Below are positions 34,019 to 42,700 of a stretch of 64,000 bases of DNA, piece after piece. Location of the stretch: the NCBI GenBank assembly GCA_964291335.2, contig OZ219748.1:930001-994000 (forward strand), read 5' to 3'. A program made the position numbers and the translations under genes. The notes below the pieces were generated by a model. That model was not told the DNA's origin. It ran no database searches and saw only the letters and a list, made by a program, of their open reading frames with translations. The stretch comes from G964291335 sp964291335 (GTDB lineage: Bacteria > Chloroflexota > Dehalococcoidia > Lucifugimonadales > UBA3495). Every line of letters begins with the position of its first letter. Within the stretch, counting starts at the first letter, position 1.

Positions 34019-35468
34019 ACCTACCGGATTCCTGGAATCCAGCCGACAACCACCGGAAAAACGCTCCGTAACGGAAAGAAAGGGCGATTACCAGGAGATT
34101 TATCTTGATTGGCCGGAACCGGCCGTCCGAGAACAAGGCGCGCGCTGTATGGACTGCGCCGTTCCTTTCTGCCACATGGGTTGTCCTCTGGGCAATGTTA
34201 TTCCCGAATTCAACCACCACGTATATCAGGGTGATTGGCGCAAGGCCCTTGAGGTGCTGCTCAGCACCAACAATTTCCCGGAATTTACCGGCCGCATCTG
34301 CCCCGCCCCTTGCGAAGCCTCGTGCGTGCTCAGCATTAATTCTGACCCGGTTACCATTGAGTACATCGAGAAAGAAATTGCCGACCGGGGGTTCCGGGAA
34401 GGGTGGATCCGTCCGCAACCCCCGGAACGGCGCACCGGCAAGCAGGTAGCCGTGGTCGGTTCCGGCCCGGCCGGCCTGGCTGCCGCCCAGCAGTTGAACC
34501 GGGTCGGCCACCAGGTAACTGTCTTTGAGCGCGCCGATTATATCGGCGGCCTGCTGATGCTGGGTATTCCAGACTTCAAGCTGGACAAGGAGGTAGTGCG
34601 ACAGCGTATTCGGCTGATGGCAGCTGAAGGGGTGGAGTTCCGCACCGGCGTCAATATAGGAGTCAACTATCCCGTGGAGCAACTGTTGGCCGGGTTTGAC
34701 GCAGTGTGCCTGACCGGTGGTTCTACCTGCGCCCGGGATTTGCCGGTGCCTGGCCGCGAGTTGGGCGGCGTTCATCTGGCGATGGAATACCTGCCGCAGC
34801 AAAACCGGCTGCTGGCCGGCGAGGAGGTTGACGAAGGGCAGCGCATTAGCGCCGAAGGCAAGCGAGTGGTCATTCTGGGCGGCGGCGACACCGGCGCCGA
34901 CTGCCTGGGCACCGCGCATCGCCAGGGCGCCGAGGTGGTGTACCAGTTCGAGTTGCTGCCAGAACCGCCACTGGAGCGGCGTCCCGATAACCCATGGCCC
35001 CAGTGGCCGATGACCCTTCGCTCCTCCACCGCCCATGAGGAAGGAGGCATTCGAGACTATAACCTCCTTACCAAGTCCTTTTCGGGCAGCCAGGGCCGGG
35101 TGGAAAAGCTCCACGCTGTTCGGGTGGAGTGGCGCGCCGGCGAGGACGGACGTTACAACATGACCGAAGTGCCGGGCAGCGAAATGGAAGTGGAGACCGA
35201 CCTGGTGCTGCTGGCGATGGGTTTTCTGCACCCGGAACATGCGGGCATGCTGACCGACCTGGGCGTGGCGCTGGACGGCCGGGGCAACGTGAAAGTGGAT
35301 GATAACAAGATGACCAGCGTTCCCGGGGTTTTCGCCGGCGGCGACATGGCCCGGGGGCAATCTCTGGTAGTTTGGGCCATCGCCGAAGGCCGGGAGGTAG
35401 CCCGGGGCGTGGACCAGTACCTGCTGGGCCAGTCTTGCCTGCCCCGCTCTATGCCGCCGACATGTTAG
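34011..35468 (+). CDS. gltD: Glutamate synthase, small (beta) subunit
   Basis: 485 aa. It carries electrons from NAD(P)H through FAD and 4Fe-4S clusters to GltB. N-terminal cluster Cys: CMDCAVPFCHMGCPLGN and CPAPCEASC. FAD-binding VVGSGPAGLAAAQQL at about residue 147, NAD(P)-binding VVILGGGDTGADCLG at about 284, and the second FAD motif GVFAGGDMARGQSLVVWAIAEG near 440. The start ATG lies within the last codons of gltB. Long GltD type (over 480 aa), as in NADPH enzymes. The 242 nt after it, up to the convergent pyk, contain no gene I can support. Confidence 0.97.
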   Translation: MGKPTGFLESSRQPPEKRSVTERKGDYQEIYLDWPEPAVREQGARCMDCAVPFCHMGCPLGNVIPEFNHHVYQGDWRKALEVLLSTNNFPEFTGRICPAPCEASCVLSINSDPVTIEYIEKEIADRGFREGWIRPQPPERRTGKQVAVVGSGPAGLAAAQQLNRVGHQVTVFERADYIGGLLMLGIPDFKLDKEVVRQRIRLMAAEGVEFRTGVNIGVNYPVEQLLAGFDAVCLTGGSTCARDLPVPGRELGGVHLAMEYLPQQNRLLAGEEVDEGQRISAEGKRVVILGGGDTGADCLGTAHRQGAEVVYQFELLPEPPLERRPDNPWPQWPMTLRSSTAHEEGGIRDYNLLTKSFSGSQGRVEKLHAVRVEWRAGEDGRYNMTEVPGSEMEVETDLVLLAMGFLHPEHAGMLTDLGVALDGRGNVKVDDNKMTSVPGVFAGGDMARGQSLVVWAIAEGREVARGVDQYLLGQSCLPRSMPPTC

Positions 35469-35710
35469 GAGAGCGGCTTGCTCCCACACCGCCGGTTAAG
35501 TCGCCGCTGCGTAACCATCCAGGGAAAAGATCGCTGCTAACCGGACGCGGCCCCGTCGCAGTTTCCCGGCGCTATCGTTAAGGCCGCAACCGGGCCTGGC
35601 CGGCTCCGTTAACCCGTTTCCGGGCGCAAAACGGCCCGACCGGCAACGGATGGGCTGATCGGACGCGGGGTTCGCCTGGCCGGAGGTCAGCAAGCCGGCA
35701 ACAAGAGCCG

Positions 35711-37150
35711 TTAAGGGGCTGCCGCCGCCACCAGTTCCGAGTACCGCGCCAGGTACTCCTGTACGGCCAGCACCTGGATGGTGTTGGTAGCGCCGGAAAC
35801 TCCGGTCAAACTGCCGTGGACTATAGTTACCACGTCCGACTCGGTAACCAGCCCGGTGGCCAGAGCGCCGCTAATCAACATAGCCACCAGTTTGGAAATA
35901 TCCTGCTCCGGGGGAATTACCCCGCTGGGGTGCAACCCCCAACCCAGGCACAGCTTGCGCAGGGTTTCCTCAGCGTGGGCAAATACGATGACATCGTTTT
36001 TCGGACGGTATCGGGAAACTTCGTAAGCGGCCCGGCCGGTGCTGGTAACCACAATAGGTTTGGAATCCAGCTCCCGGACTAACTGGCTGGCCCCGGCGGC
36101 GATCGCCTGGGTACGATCCCGCGACCGGAAGTTCTTGTAAAACGGGTAAATCTGTTCAGACTCGCGAATGGTAATGTCAGCTACCCGTACCGCTTCCACC
36201 GGATACGCGCCCACTGCGATTTCGTCGGACAACAGAATCGAATCGCAGCCATCCAGCACAGCGTTACTGATGTCGGAAACCTCAGCCCTGGTGGGAGTGG
36301 GGGATACCACCATTGACCGCAGCATTTGGGTAGCGATGCAAGAGGCCTTGGCCGCCTCGTTAGCCTTGCGAACCACTTCCTTCTGAACAACCGGCACCCG
36401 CTCCATAGGGATTTCCACCCCTAGGTCGCCCCGGGCCACCATCACCCCCTCCACTTCGGCCAGAATCTCGGCCAGGTTTTCGATACCCTCGCCCCGTTCC
36501 AGTTTGGCCATAACCGGGGCCTGGCTGCCAATGCTGGACAGGTATTCTTTAGCTTCGAGAATATCCCTGCCGGTGCGGACGAAAGAGACCGCCACCCAAT
36601 CCACCTGCTGGGCCACGCCGAAGCGAAGGGCCGCCTTGTCCTCCTCGGTCAGGACGGGCAAATCGATGGTAACGCCCGGCAGGTTTACACCTTTGTACGA
36701 GGAAATAGTGCCGCCGTTGCGGACCCGGGTTCTTATCTCCTGGCCGTTGTTCTGCAATACTTCCAGACAGACAATGCCGTCAGAGATAAAGATCAGGTTG
36801 CCTTCTTGCAGGTTCCGCAAAGCCTCCGGTTCGGGAAAAGGGATCAGGTTGGCTTCGCTGCTCGATTCCGCCGGCGTAACCAGGTACTCTTCCCCGTAGT
36901 TGAGGTTAAGCGCCATTGCCATTTGGCCCAGACGCAGCTTGATACCGCCCAGGTCCTGCAGAATGCCCACCTGCCGGCCGTGTTTTTGCGACAGACGCCG
37001 CACGTCATGGATTATTTCCGCATGTTCCGCGAAGGTGCCGTGGGAGAAGTTAAGCCGAGCGCAATCCATGCCGGCCAGAATCAGCTGCTCCAGAGTATCC
37101 GGGGCCCGGGAAGCCGGGCCAATGGTAGCGATAATTTTGGTTTTGCGCAT
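35711..37150 (-). CDS. pyk: Pyruvate kinase
   Basis: 479 aa. Transfers phosphate from phosphoenolpyruvate to ADP. N-terminus KTKIIATIGPASR and ARLNFSHGTFAEH are standard; MVARGDLGVEIP and TRAEVSDISNAVLDGCDSILLSDE follow, with the C-terminal domain last. Differences from the classic enzyme: QDLGGIKLRLG instead of QDLQGPKIR, and SDEIAVGAYPVEAV where most have SGETAxGxYP, in the active-site/domain interface. No C-terminal PEP-utiliser extension. AAAGGA lies 10 nt before the ATG. Convergent with gltD and 37 nt past the stop... of no overlapping gene; the LLM gene ends 37 nt away upstream on the same strand, so co-transcription is possible. Confidence 0.95.
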   Translation of the reverse strand: MRKTKIIATIGPASRAPDTLEQLILAGMDCARLNFSHGTFAEHAEIIHDVRRLSQKHGRQVGILQDLGGIKLRLGQMAMALNLNYGEEYLVTPAESSSEANLIPFPEPEALRNLQEGNLIFISDGIVCLEVLQNNGQEIRTRVRNGGTISSYKGVNLPGVTIDLPVLTEEDKAALRFGVAQQVDWVAVSFVRTGRDILEAKEYLSSIGSQAPVMAKLERGEGIENLAEILAEVEGVMVARGDLGVEIPMERVPVVQKEVVRKANEAAKASCIATQMLRSMVVSPTPTRAEVSDISNAVLDGCDSILLSDEIAVGAYPVEAVRVADITIRESEQIYPFYKNFRSRDRTQAIAAGASQLVRELDSKPIVVTSTGRAAYEVSRYRPKNDVIVFAHAEETLRKLCLGWGLHPSGVIPPEQDISKLVAMLISGALATGLVTESDVVTIVHGSLTGVSGATNTIQVLAVQEYLARYSELVAAAAP

Positions 37151-37187
37151 GGCGGCGGTTTCCTTTACCCGGCGATCCAGGCCGGCC

Positions 37188-38366
37188 CTAACTGCGGTTA
37201 GCGTAATAGGAGTCGGTGGCGGCGCGCAGGCCGGTAACCCGGTTGGACTGCAAGGCTTCGCGCCGTTCAGTAGCCCACTGGTTAGAGTGAATAATGCCGG
37301 TTAAGCTGCCCTGGAAATGGGGCATAACATAGCGGGCCAACAGTTCGTAGCTGTGGAGAATCTTCTCTCTGGGCGCCCAGTCTTCCACCCGTACCATAAA
37401 ACTGCCAAAGCCGCCGCTGATTTCCTGCAGCCGCTCAATGCCGGCAATGCAGTCTTCAGGAGTGCCTACAATCCACTGATTATGCTCCACCATGTAATCC
37501 ACAATCTGGTTTTGCGGCACATCAGGCACCTCGTTGCCGAGGGTTCGACCGAAATATTCGGTAATCAACCGGCCGCCGCCAACCCGAATGTCTTCCAGCG
37601 CTTCCCTTTTGCTTTCCGCCAGGTGCAGACCGACCACCAAACCCCAATCCTCGCGGCGCACCGTCTTGCCGTGTTCCGCCGCTGAATCTTCGGCAATGGA
37701 CCATAATTCCTTAAGGCTGGTGGAACGCACCGTGTCCCGGGGAATACTCATAGAGAGGACGGCTGCCCCATGCTTGCCGGCCAGGCTGACCCCCGCCGGC
37801 GACTGTACCGATGCCACCGCTACCGGCACGTGGGGCTGCTGATAAGGGCGCAGCTGCAACACGGCCTCGTTCAGCTCGAACCAGTCGCTTTTACAGGTTA
37901 TTGGTTCCGTCTCGGTAAACAGACGAAGGATAATGCCTAGGGATTCATCCATCATCTCCCGTTGGCGGGACGGGTCGATGCCCAGCATCAGCGCGTCGGA
38001 AGCCAGGGCGCCGGGGCCCACGCCCAGAATGACCCGTCCCCGGGTCAGGTGATCCAGCAGAATCATGCGGTTGGCTACCATCAATGGGTGGTGATAGGGC
38101 AGGCTGATTACGCCGGTGCCCAGGCGGATATTGCGCGTGCGCTCGGCGGCGGTGGCGATGAACACTTCCGGAGAGGCGATTGTCTCCCAGCCGGCGCTGT
38201 GGTGTTCCCCGATGTAAGCCTCATCAAAGCCGAGCGTATCTAACCATTGCAAAAGTTCCAGGTCCCTTTCCAGGGCAAGGGTCGGGTTTTCGCCTACCCG
38301 GTGAAAGGGGGCCATGAAAACCCCGAACTTCATCCGTTTGCCGTGGCCGTTAGCTGAACCGGTCAT
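37188..38366 (-). CDS. LLM-class flavin-dependent oxidoreductase (limonene-monooxygenase-like)
   Basis: 392 aa bacterial-luciferase-fold monooxygenase that uses reduced FMN (or F420 in some relatives) and O2. Typical features: KFGVFMAPFH at the N-terminus, LDTLGFDEAYIGEHH, IRLGTGVISLPYHHPLMVANRM, DHLTRGRVILGVGPGA, and LLARYVMPHFQG near the end. The alkanal/limonene monooxygenase subgroup fits best, but substrate cannot be told. Such enzymes are greatly expanded in SAR202-type Chloroflexota, proposed to attack recalcitrant organic matter. GGGGAGG lies ~9 nt before the ATG. Diverges from the VOC gene at 38592; the ~225 nt between them must hold both promoters. Confidence 0.9.
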   Translation of the reverse strand: MTGSANGHGKRMKFGVFMAPFHRVGENPTLALERDLELLQWLDTLGFDEAYIGEHHSAGWETIASPEVFIATAAERTRNIRLGTGVISLPYHHPLMVANRMILLDHLTRGRVILGVGPGALASDALMLGIDPSRQREMMDESLGIILRLFTETEPITCKSDWFELNEAVLQLRPYQQPHVPVAVASVQSPAGVSLAGKHGAAVLSMSIPRDTVRSTSLKELWSIAEDSAAEHGKTVRREDWGLVVGLHLAESKREALEDIRVGGGRLITEYFGRTLGNEVPDVPQNQIVDYMVEHNQWIVGTPEDCIAGIERLQEISGGFGSFMVRVEDWAPREKILHSYELLARYVMPHFQGSLTGIIHSNQWATERREALQSNRVTGLRAATDSYYANRS

Positions 38367-38591
38367 TTCCTAGTCCTCCCCGTCAAGGTATGATTGGGGC
38401 CTGGCATTTTTACCATAACTCTGCTTGGGCGGCTGATTTATTCTAACACGGGTTAGGCGGTTCATCTATGCCGCAGCGGGCCAAAAAGCCAGGCCGCCGT
38501 CGCCCTCTCCCTCTCCATCCAGGGTAGCCTGGCCGGCGAAAAAATGGTATCTTGACGCTGCCCAGGGGTAATACAAAAGGAGGAGAGCGCT

Positions 38592-39017
38592 ATGCCACAG
38601 ATTAAGCACATTGCCATTGCCACCAATGACCCGGAGAAGACAGCCAGGTTCTATAGCGAGGTTTTTGGTTTGCGGCAGGTAGCCAAACTGAATGGCGACA
38701 ATGCCAAGGGCTATATGCTCAGCGACGGCAACGTAAACATGGCCATTCTGGACTTTCAGAACGATGCCGTAGCCGGCGAGCGGGGCAAGGATTGGGAAGG
38801 CATTCACCACATCGGCTTTGAGGTGGAGAGCCTGGAAGAAATTGAGGCCCGCCTGGTCGCCGCCAATTCCCACCCAATGGAGGAAGTCAACAACGCCCTG
38901 CACATTGGCCCCGCCGGCGCCCGGATGGAGAACGTGGAAACCAAATACGAGGGCCCCAACGGGGAGATGATCGATGTTTCCCAAACTGGCTGGGTAGGAA
39001 CCCGGGGGTTGGATTAG
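38592..39017 (+). CDS. VOC-family protein (glyoxalase/dioxygenase fold)
   Basis: 141 aa, AGGAGG 7-8 nt before the ATG. Starts IKHIAIATNDPEKTARFYSEVFGL, the classic VOC opening with a metal-type His, then GIHHIGFEVESLEEIEARL in the middle and YEGPNGEMIDVSQTGW at the end, where a Glu could be the third ligand. It resembles lactoylglutathione-lyase/epimerase relatives without a diagnostic substrate motif. It faces away from the LLM monooxygenase and may act in the same catabolic context; that link is inferred from proximity only. Confidence 0.82.
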   Translation: MPQIKHIAIATNDPEKTARFYSEVFGLRQVAKLNGDNAKGYMLSDGNVNMAILDFQNDAVAGERGKDWEGIHHIGFEVESLEEIEARLVAANSHPMEEVNNALHIGPAGARMENVETKYEGPNGEMIDVSQTGWVGTRGLD

Positions 39018-39178
39018 GCCGGAAAACTCTTGCTGATTGTCAACGGCTTGCCGAGAATTCAGGCAGGGTAGTCCGGGCATGCGCCATTGCAGGCGATTCT
39101 GGTTATCCTGCCTCTTTCATTTGAGGCAATGGCCCGGAGCGCATAAGCATAAGCGGGTATATCAGGTAAAGGGTAAAC

Positions 39179-39697
39179 GTGGTGGAGGACAATAACAGCG
39201 AACCTTCGCAAGCTCGCTTCGACTGGCTGGAAACGTACGCTCCGGCGTCTTTGCCTTATATGGTTGGTTTCTCGATATTTGTTCCCTTAGTTCTTGGTGT
39301 CAACATCGGGCTTGAGTTTTGGCTCGGCGGAGCCGGTTATTGGGCAGCCAAAATAAGACAGGGGCTATTGAATGCTGGTACAATGTCAACGTGGGGCATT
39401 CCCTTAACCATCCTTCTTACAGAGTGGATAACCAGAATGTTGGCAAGGCATTACATAGCAACACGCCAGAGAGAGGCGGAAGCGCGCCAAAGGGAGGCGG
39501 AAGCACGCCAGAGAGAGGCGGAAGCGCGCCAGAGAGAGGCGGAAGCACAATTGCTTCTCTGGCACAAAGAGCAGGTAGCCAAATGGGAAGAGCGCCAACG
39601 CCTGGCAGAAGCCGAAGGGAGATGGTTTACTGAACCACGACCAGAACCGCCACCGGGCATCAATAGCAACGGCTCTGCTTCTGCTTCGTCAGTCTGA
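39179..39697 (+). CDS. Small membrane protein with heptad-repeat coiled coil, next to the CRISPR array
   Basis: 172 aa, GTG start (two GTG in a row) with GGTAAAGGG upstream. Two hydrophobic segments (about 25-50, YMVGFSIFVPLVLGVNIGL, and 68-88, GIPLTILLTEWI) are followed by four exact RQREAEA heptads (about 96-123) and a longer charged helix, then a Pro/Ser tail. Likely membrane-anchored with a cytoplasmic coiled coil, perhaps oligomeric. I do not recognise a family; it is not a known Cas or CRISPR-ancillary protein by any motif I can see. It is transcribed toward the array and stops 81 nt before the first repeat. Confidence 0.68.
   Translation: MVEDNNSEPSQARFDWLETYAPASLPYMVGFSIFVPLVLGVNIGLEFWLGGAGYWAAKIRQGLLNAGTMSTWGIPLTILLTEWITRMLARHYIATRQREAEARQREAEARQREAEARQREAEAQLLLWHKEQVAKWEERQRLAEAEGRWFTEPRPEPPPGINSNGSASASSV
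39464..39547 (+). repeat. 21-bp tandem repeat (4 units) coding RQREAEA heptads
   Basis: Four 21-bp units with only single-base differences. Each adds one heptad to the coiled coil, so unit number can change without breaking the frame. Confidence 0.85.
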
Positions 39698-39778
39698 ACC
39701 CGGAACCCGGTCTGGCAAAGGCAATTTCCCTGCGCCGGCTCACCGGCTTGGGTTTTCCTTTTGCCGCCAAAGGATGGG
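39698..39778 (+). promoter_or_regulatory. Upstream flank of the CRISPR array, putative leader
   Basis: By repeat orientation (GAACC at the spacer-proximal 3' end, as in type I-E) the leader should be here. Only 81 nt separate the previous stop from the first repeat. It contains a short T-rich run (GGGTTTTCCTTTTG) but is not the A/T-rich block usual for leaders, so the assignment is tentative. Confidence 0.4.
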
Positions 39779-42700
39779 GGCCTATCCCCGCGTGGGCGGG
39801 GGAACCGACACCGCCTTGATTTACCAACCTGGTAAGTTGGGCCTATCCCCGCGTGGGCGGGGGAACCGCCCACCTTCCGGGCAAAATCCGGCCTTTTCCC
39901 GGTCTATCCCCGCGTGGGCGGGGGAACCTCTGGCGACTTGTAAAGAGCGTCGCTTATGCCCGGTCTATCCCCGCGTGGGCGGGGGAACCCCATTTCTACT
40001 GAGGCATTTTCCCTAGCAGTAAGGTCTATCCCCGCGTGGGCGGGGGAACCGGCGCCGGGCAGCTGCTGGCTGGCCTCGGCCCGGGTCTATCCCCGCGTGG
40101 GCGGGGGAACCCCGGAGACTCTGCGGCTTATCCTTGCTGGGCAGGGTCTATCCCCGCGTGGGCGGGGGAACCCCCCTATGTCAGGCACCCGCAATTCTTT
40201 CTGCAGGTCTATCCCCGCGTGGGCGGGGGAACCGCGGCGGCAAAACGGAAATCGCGGCGGCCCTGAGGTCTATCCCCGCGTGGGCGGGGGAACCCTTCCT
40301 GGCCGCCACGCTTTATGCGCTGGAAGAGGTCTATCCCCGCGTGGGCGGGGGAACCAGCCGCCGCCCCCCGGCGGGGTGGACACTCAGAGGTCTATCCCCG
40401 CGTGGGCGGGGGAACCTTCGCACCGGAAAGCGTGGCAACCAACCGGCAGGGTCTATCCCCGCGTGGGCGGGGGAACCTGATAGCCGCAAAAGATGCCGGT
40501 CTCCCCCGATGGTCTATCCCCGCGTGGGCGGGGGAACCGTGTGCTGGAACCTCACGACCGCGGCGTACTGGGGTCTATCCCCGCGTGGGCGGGGGAACCT
40601 CCAGATACTCAAGGACGACGGCGACATGGTCGGGTCTATCCCCGCGTGGGCGGGGGAACCGGGGCGGGGCGGGGCGGGGCGGGGCGGGGCGGAGGTCTAT
40701 CCCCGCGTGGGCGGGGGAACCGCAAAGGGCGTCCCCGGCGCCCAGTCCGCGAAGGGTCTATCCCCGCGTGGGCGGGGGAACCGCCCTGAAGAAATATCTA
40801 AGGGGGGATTCCGTCGGTCTATCCCCGCGTGGGCGGGGGAACCGGGTCTTGGAAATATCGCTGCCTGGTATCCGGGGGTCTATCCCCGCGTGGGCGGGGG
40901 AACCTGACCTGACCCAGGTCAGCCTGAACGAGGCTATGGTCTATCCCCGCGTGGGCGGGGGAACCGTAGGGATAGGCGTAGGCGTATTCAGGGAGGGGGG
41001 TCTATCCCCGCGTGGGCGGGGGAACCGCCTCTCAAGGCCCGGTGGCGCGGTGGTTAGTCGGTCTATCCCCGCGTGGGCGGGGGAACCAGGAAAGGCAGGG
41101 GCTGTTTGAGCGCTTCTCCGGGTCTATCCCCGCGTGGGCGGGGGAACCGCCAAAGACCGGGCCATCCGCTACCTGCTGGCGGGTCTATCCCCGCGTGGGC
41201 GGGGGAACCGCCTTCATATAACTAACCAGGGTTTCGGCTACCGGTCTATCCCCGCGTGGGCGGGGGAACCGCGCGGGGGTGGCGTCAAGGGCGGCATCGG
41301 GCGGGTCTATCCCCGCGTGGGCGGGGGAACCACCTGGGAAAGCGATACCCGCCATTTCTACGACGGTCTATCCCCGCGTGGGCGGGGGAACCGGGTCGCG
41401 GGTGATCCCGAAGCGGTTGAGATCAGGTCTATCCCCGCGTGGGCGGGGGAACCATCCTTACAACCTGGCCACCGGCCCATGCTGCCGGTCTATCCCCGCG
41501 TGGGCGGGGGAACCGGCATACTATTTGGTATCCTGGGCTATATCGCCGGTCTATCCCCGCGTGGGCGGGGGAACCCACGCCATTCGCTGGCCCGCTCACG
41601 CCGCCGCCGGTCTATCCCCGCGTGGGCGGGGGAACCTTATTGATAGGCATTATCCCTCTCCTGATGAAGGGTCTATCCCCGCGTGGGCGGGGGAACCTTG
41701 CGCTGCGTAAATGCCCGCCGGGTGGCAACAGGTCTATCCCCGCGTGGGCGGGGGAACCCCAGTATTTTCTGGCGCGTACCGAATTCTACGCGGTCTATCC
41801 CCGCGTGGGCGGGGGAACCGAGGGTGACTACGCCATTAGGCTCCGCTTTACCGGTCTATCCCCGCGTGGGCGGGGGAACCCCCGCTGACCCGGACCTGGG
41901 CATGCGGCCACTGGGTCTATCCCCGCGTGGGCGGGGGAACCTTTTTCCATTGACCTCTCCAATATACATAACTCGGTCTATCCCCGCGTGGGCGGGGGAA
42001 CCGCCCGTAGGTGGGTTTTGGGGTTGCAGTCGGTGGGTCTATCCCCGCGTGGGCGGGGGAACCCCTGACTTTTACCAGCAAATAGTCGCCGAGGAAGGTC
42101 TATCCCCGCGTGGGCGGGGGAACCAGGTTATCCGCAAGCCCATCAGCACCCTGCTACGGTCTATCCCCGCGTGGGCGGGGGAACCAGCTGGGACAGCGAT
42201 ACCCGCCATTTCTACGACGGTCTATCCCCGCGTGGGCGGGGGAACCTACGGCAGTTGCCCTGGAGATACGAGGGGCGCAGGTCTATCCCCGCGTGGGCGG
42301 GGTAACCCCATCCGAGTATGCTGCCCCAGCCCAGAAATCGGGTCTATCCCCGCGTGGGCGGGGGAACCCCTGGGCGTGGGCCAGAGAGTGCACCCGGTCG
42401 GGGTCTATCCCCGCGTGGGCGGGGGAACCGGAAAAATGCGTGAAACGAACCCTGTAACTGCAGGTCTATCCCCGCGTGGGCGGGGGAACCGCGATAAGGA
42501 TAAAGTAGATAGTGCAGATGTCCGGTCTATCCCCGCGTGGGCGGGGGAACCTTTGCGGCGTCCGGAGCGACGCTGGGCGACTGGGGTCTATCCCCGCGTG
42601 GGCGGGGGAACCTTCATAGTAGGCGTGATAGCATAGCTGGAGCATGGTCTATCCCCGCGTGGGCGGGGGAACCTCCTACTAATTGAATTGTGCAGGTATA

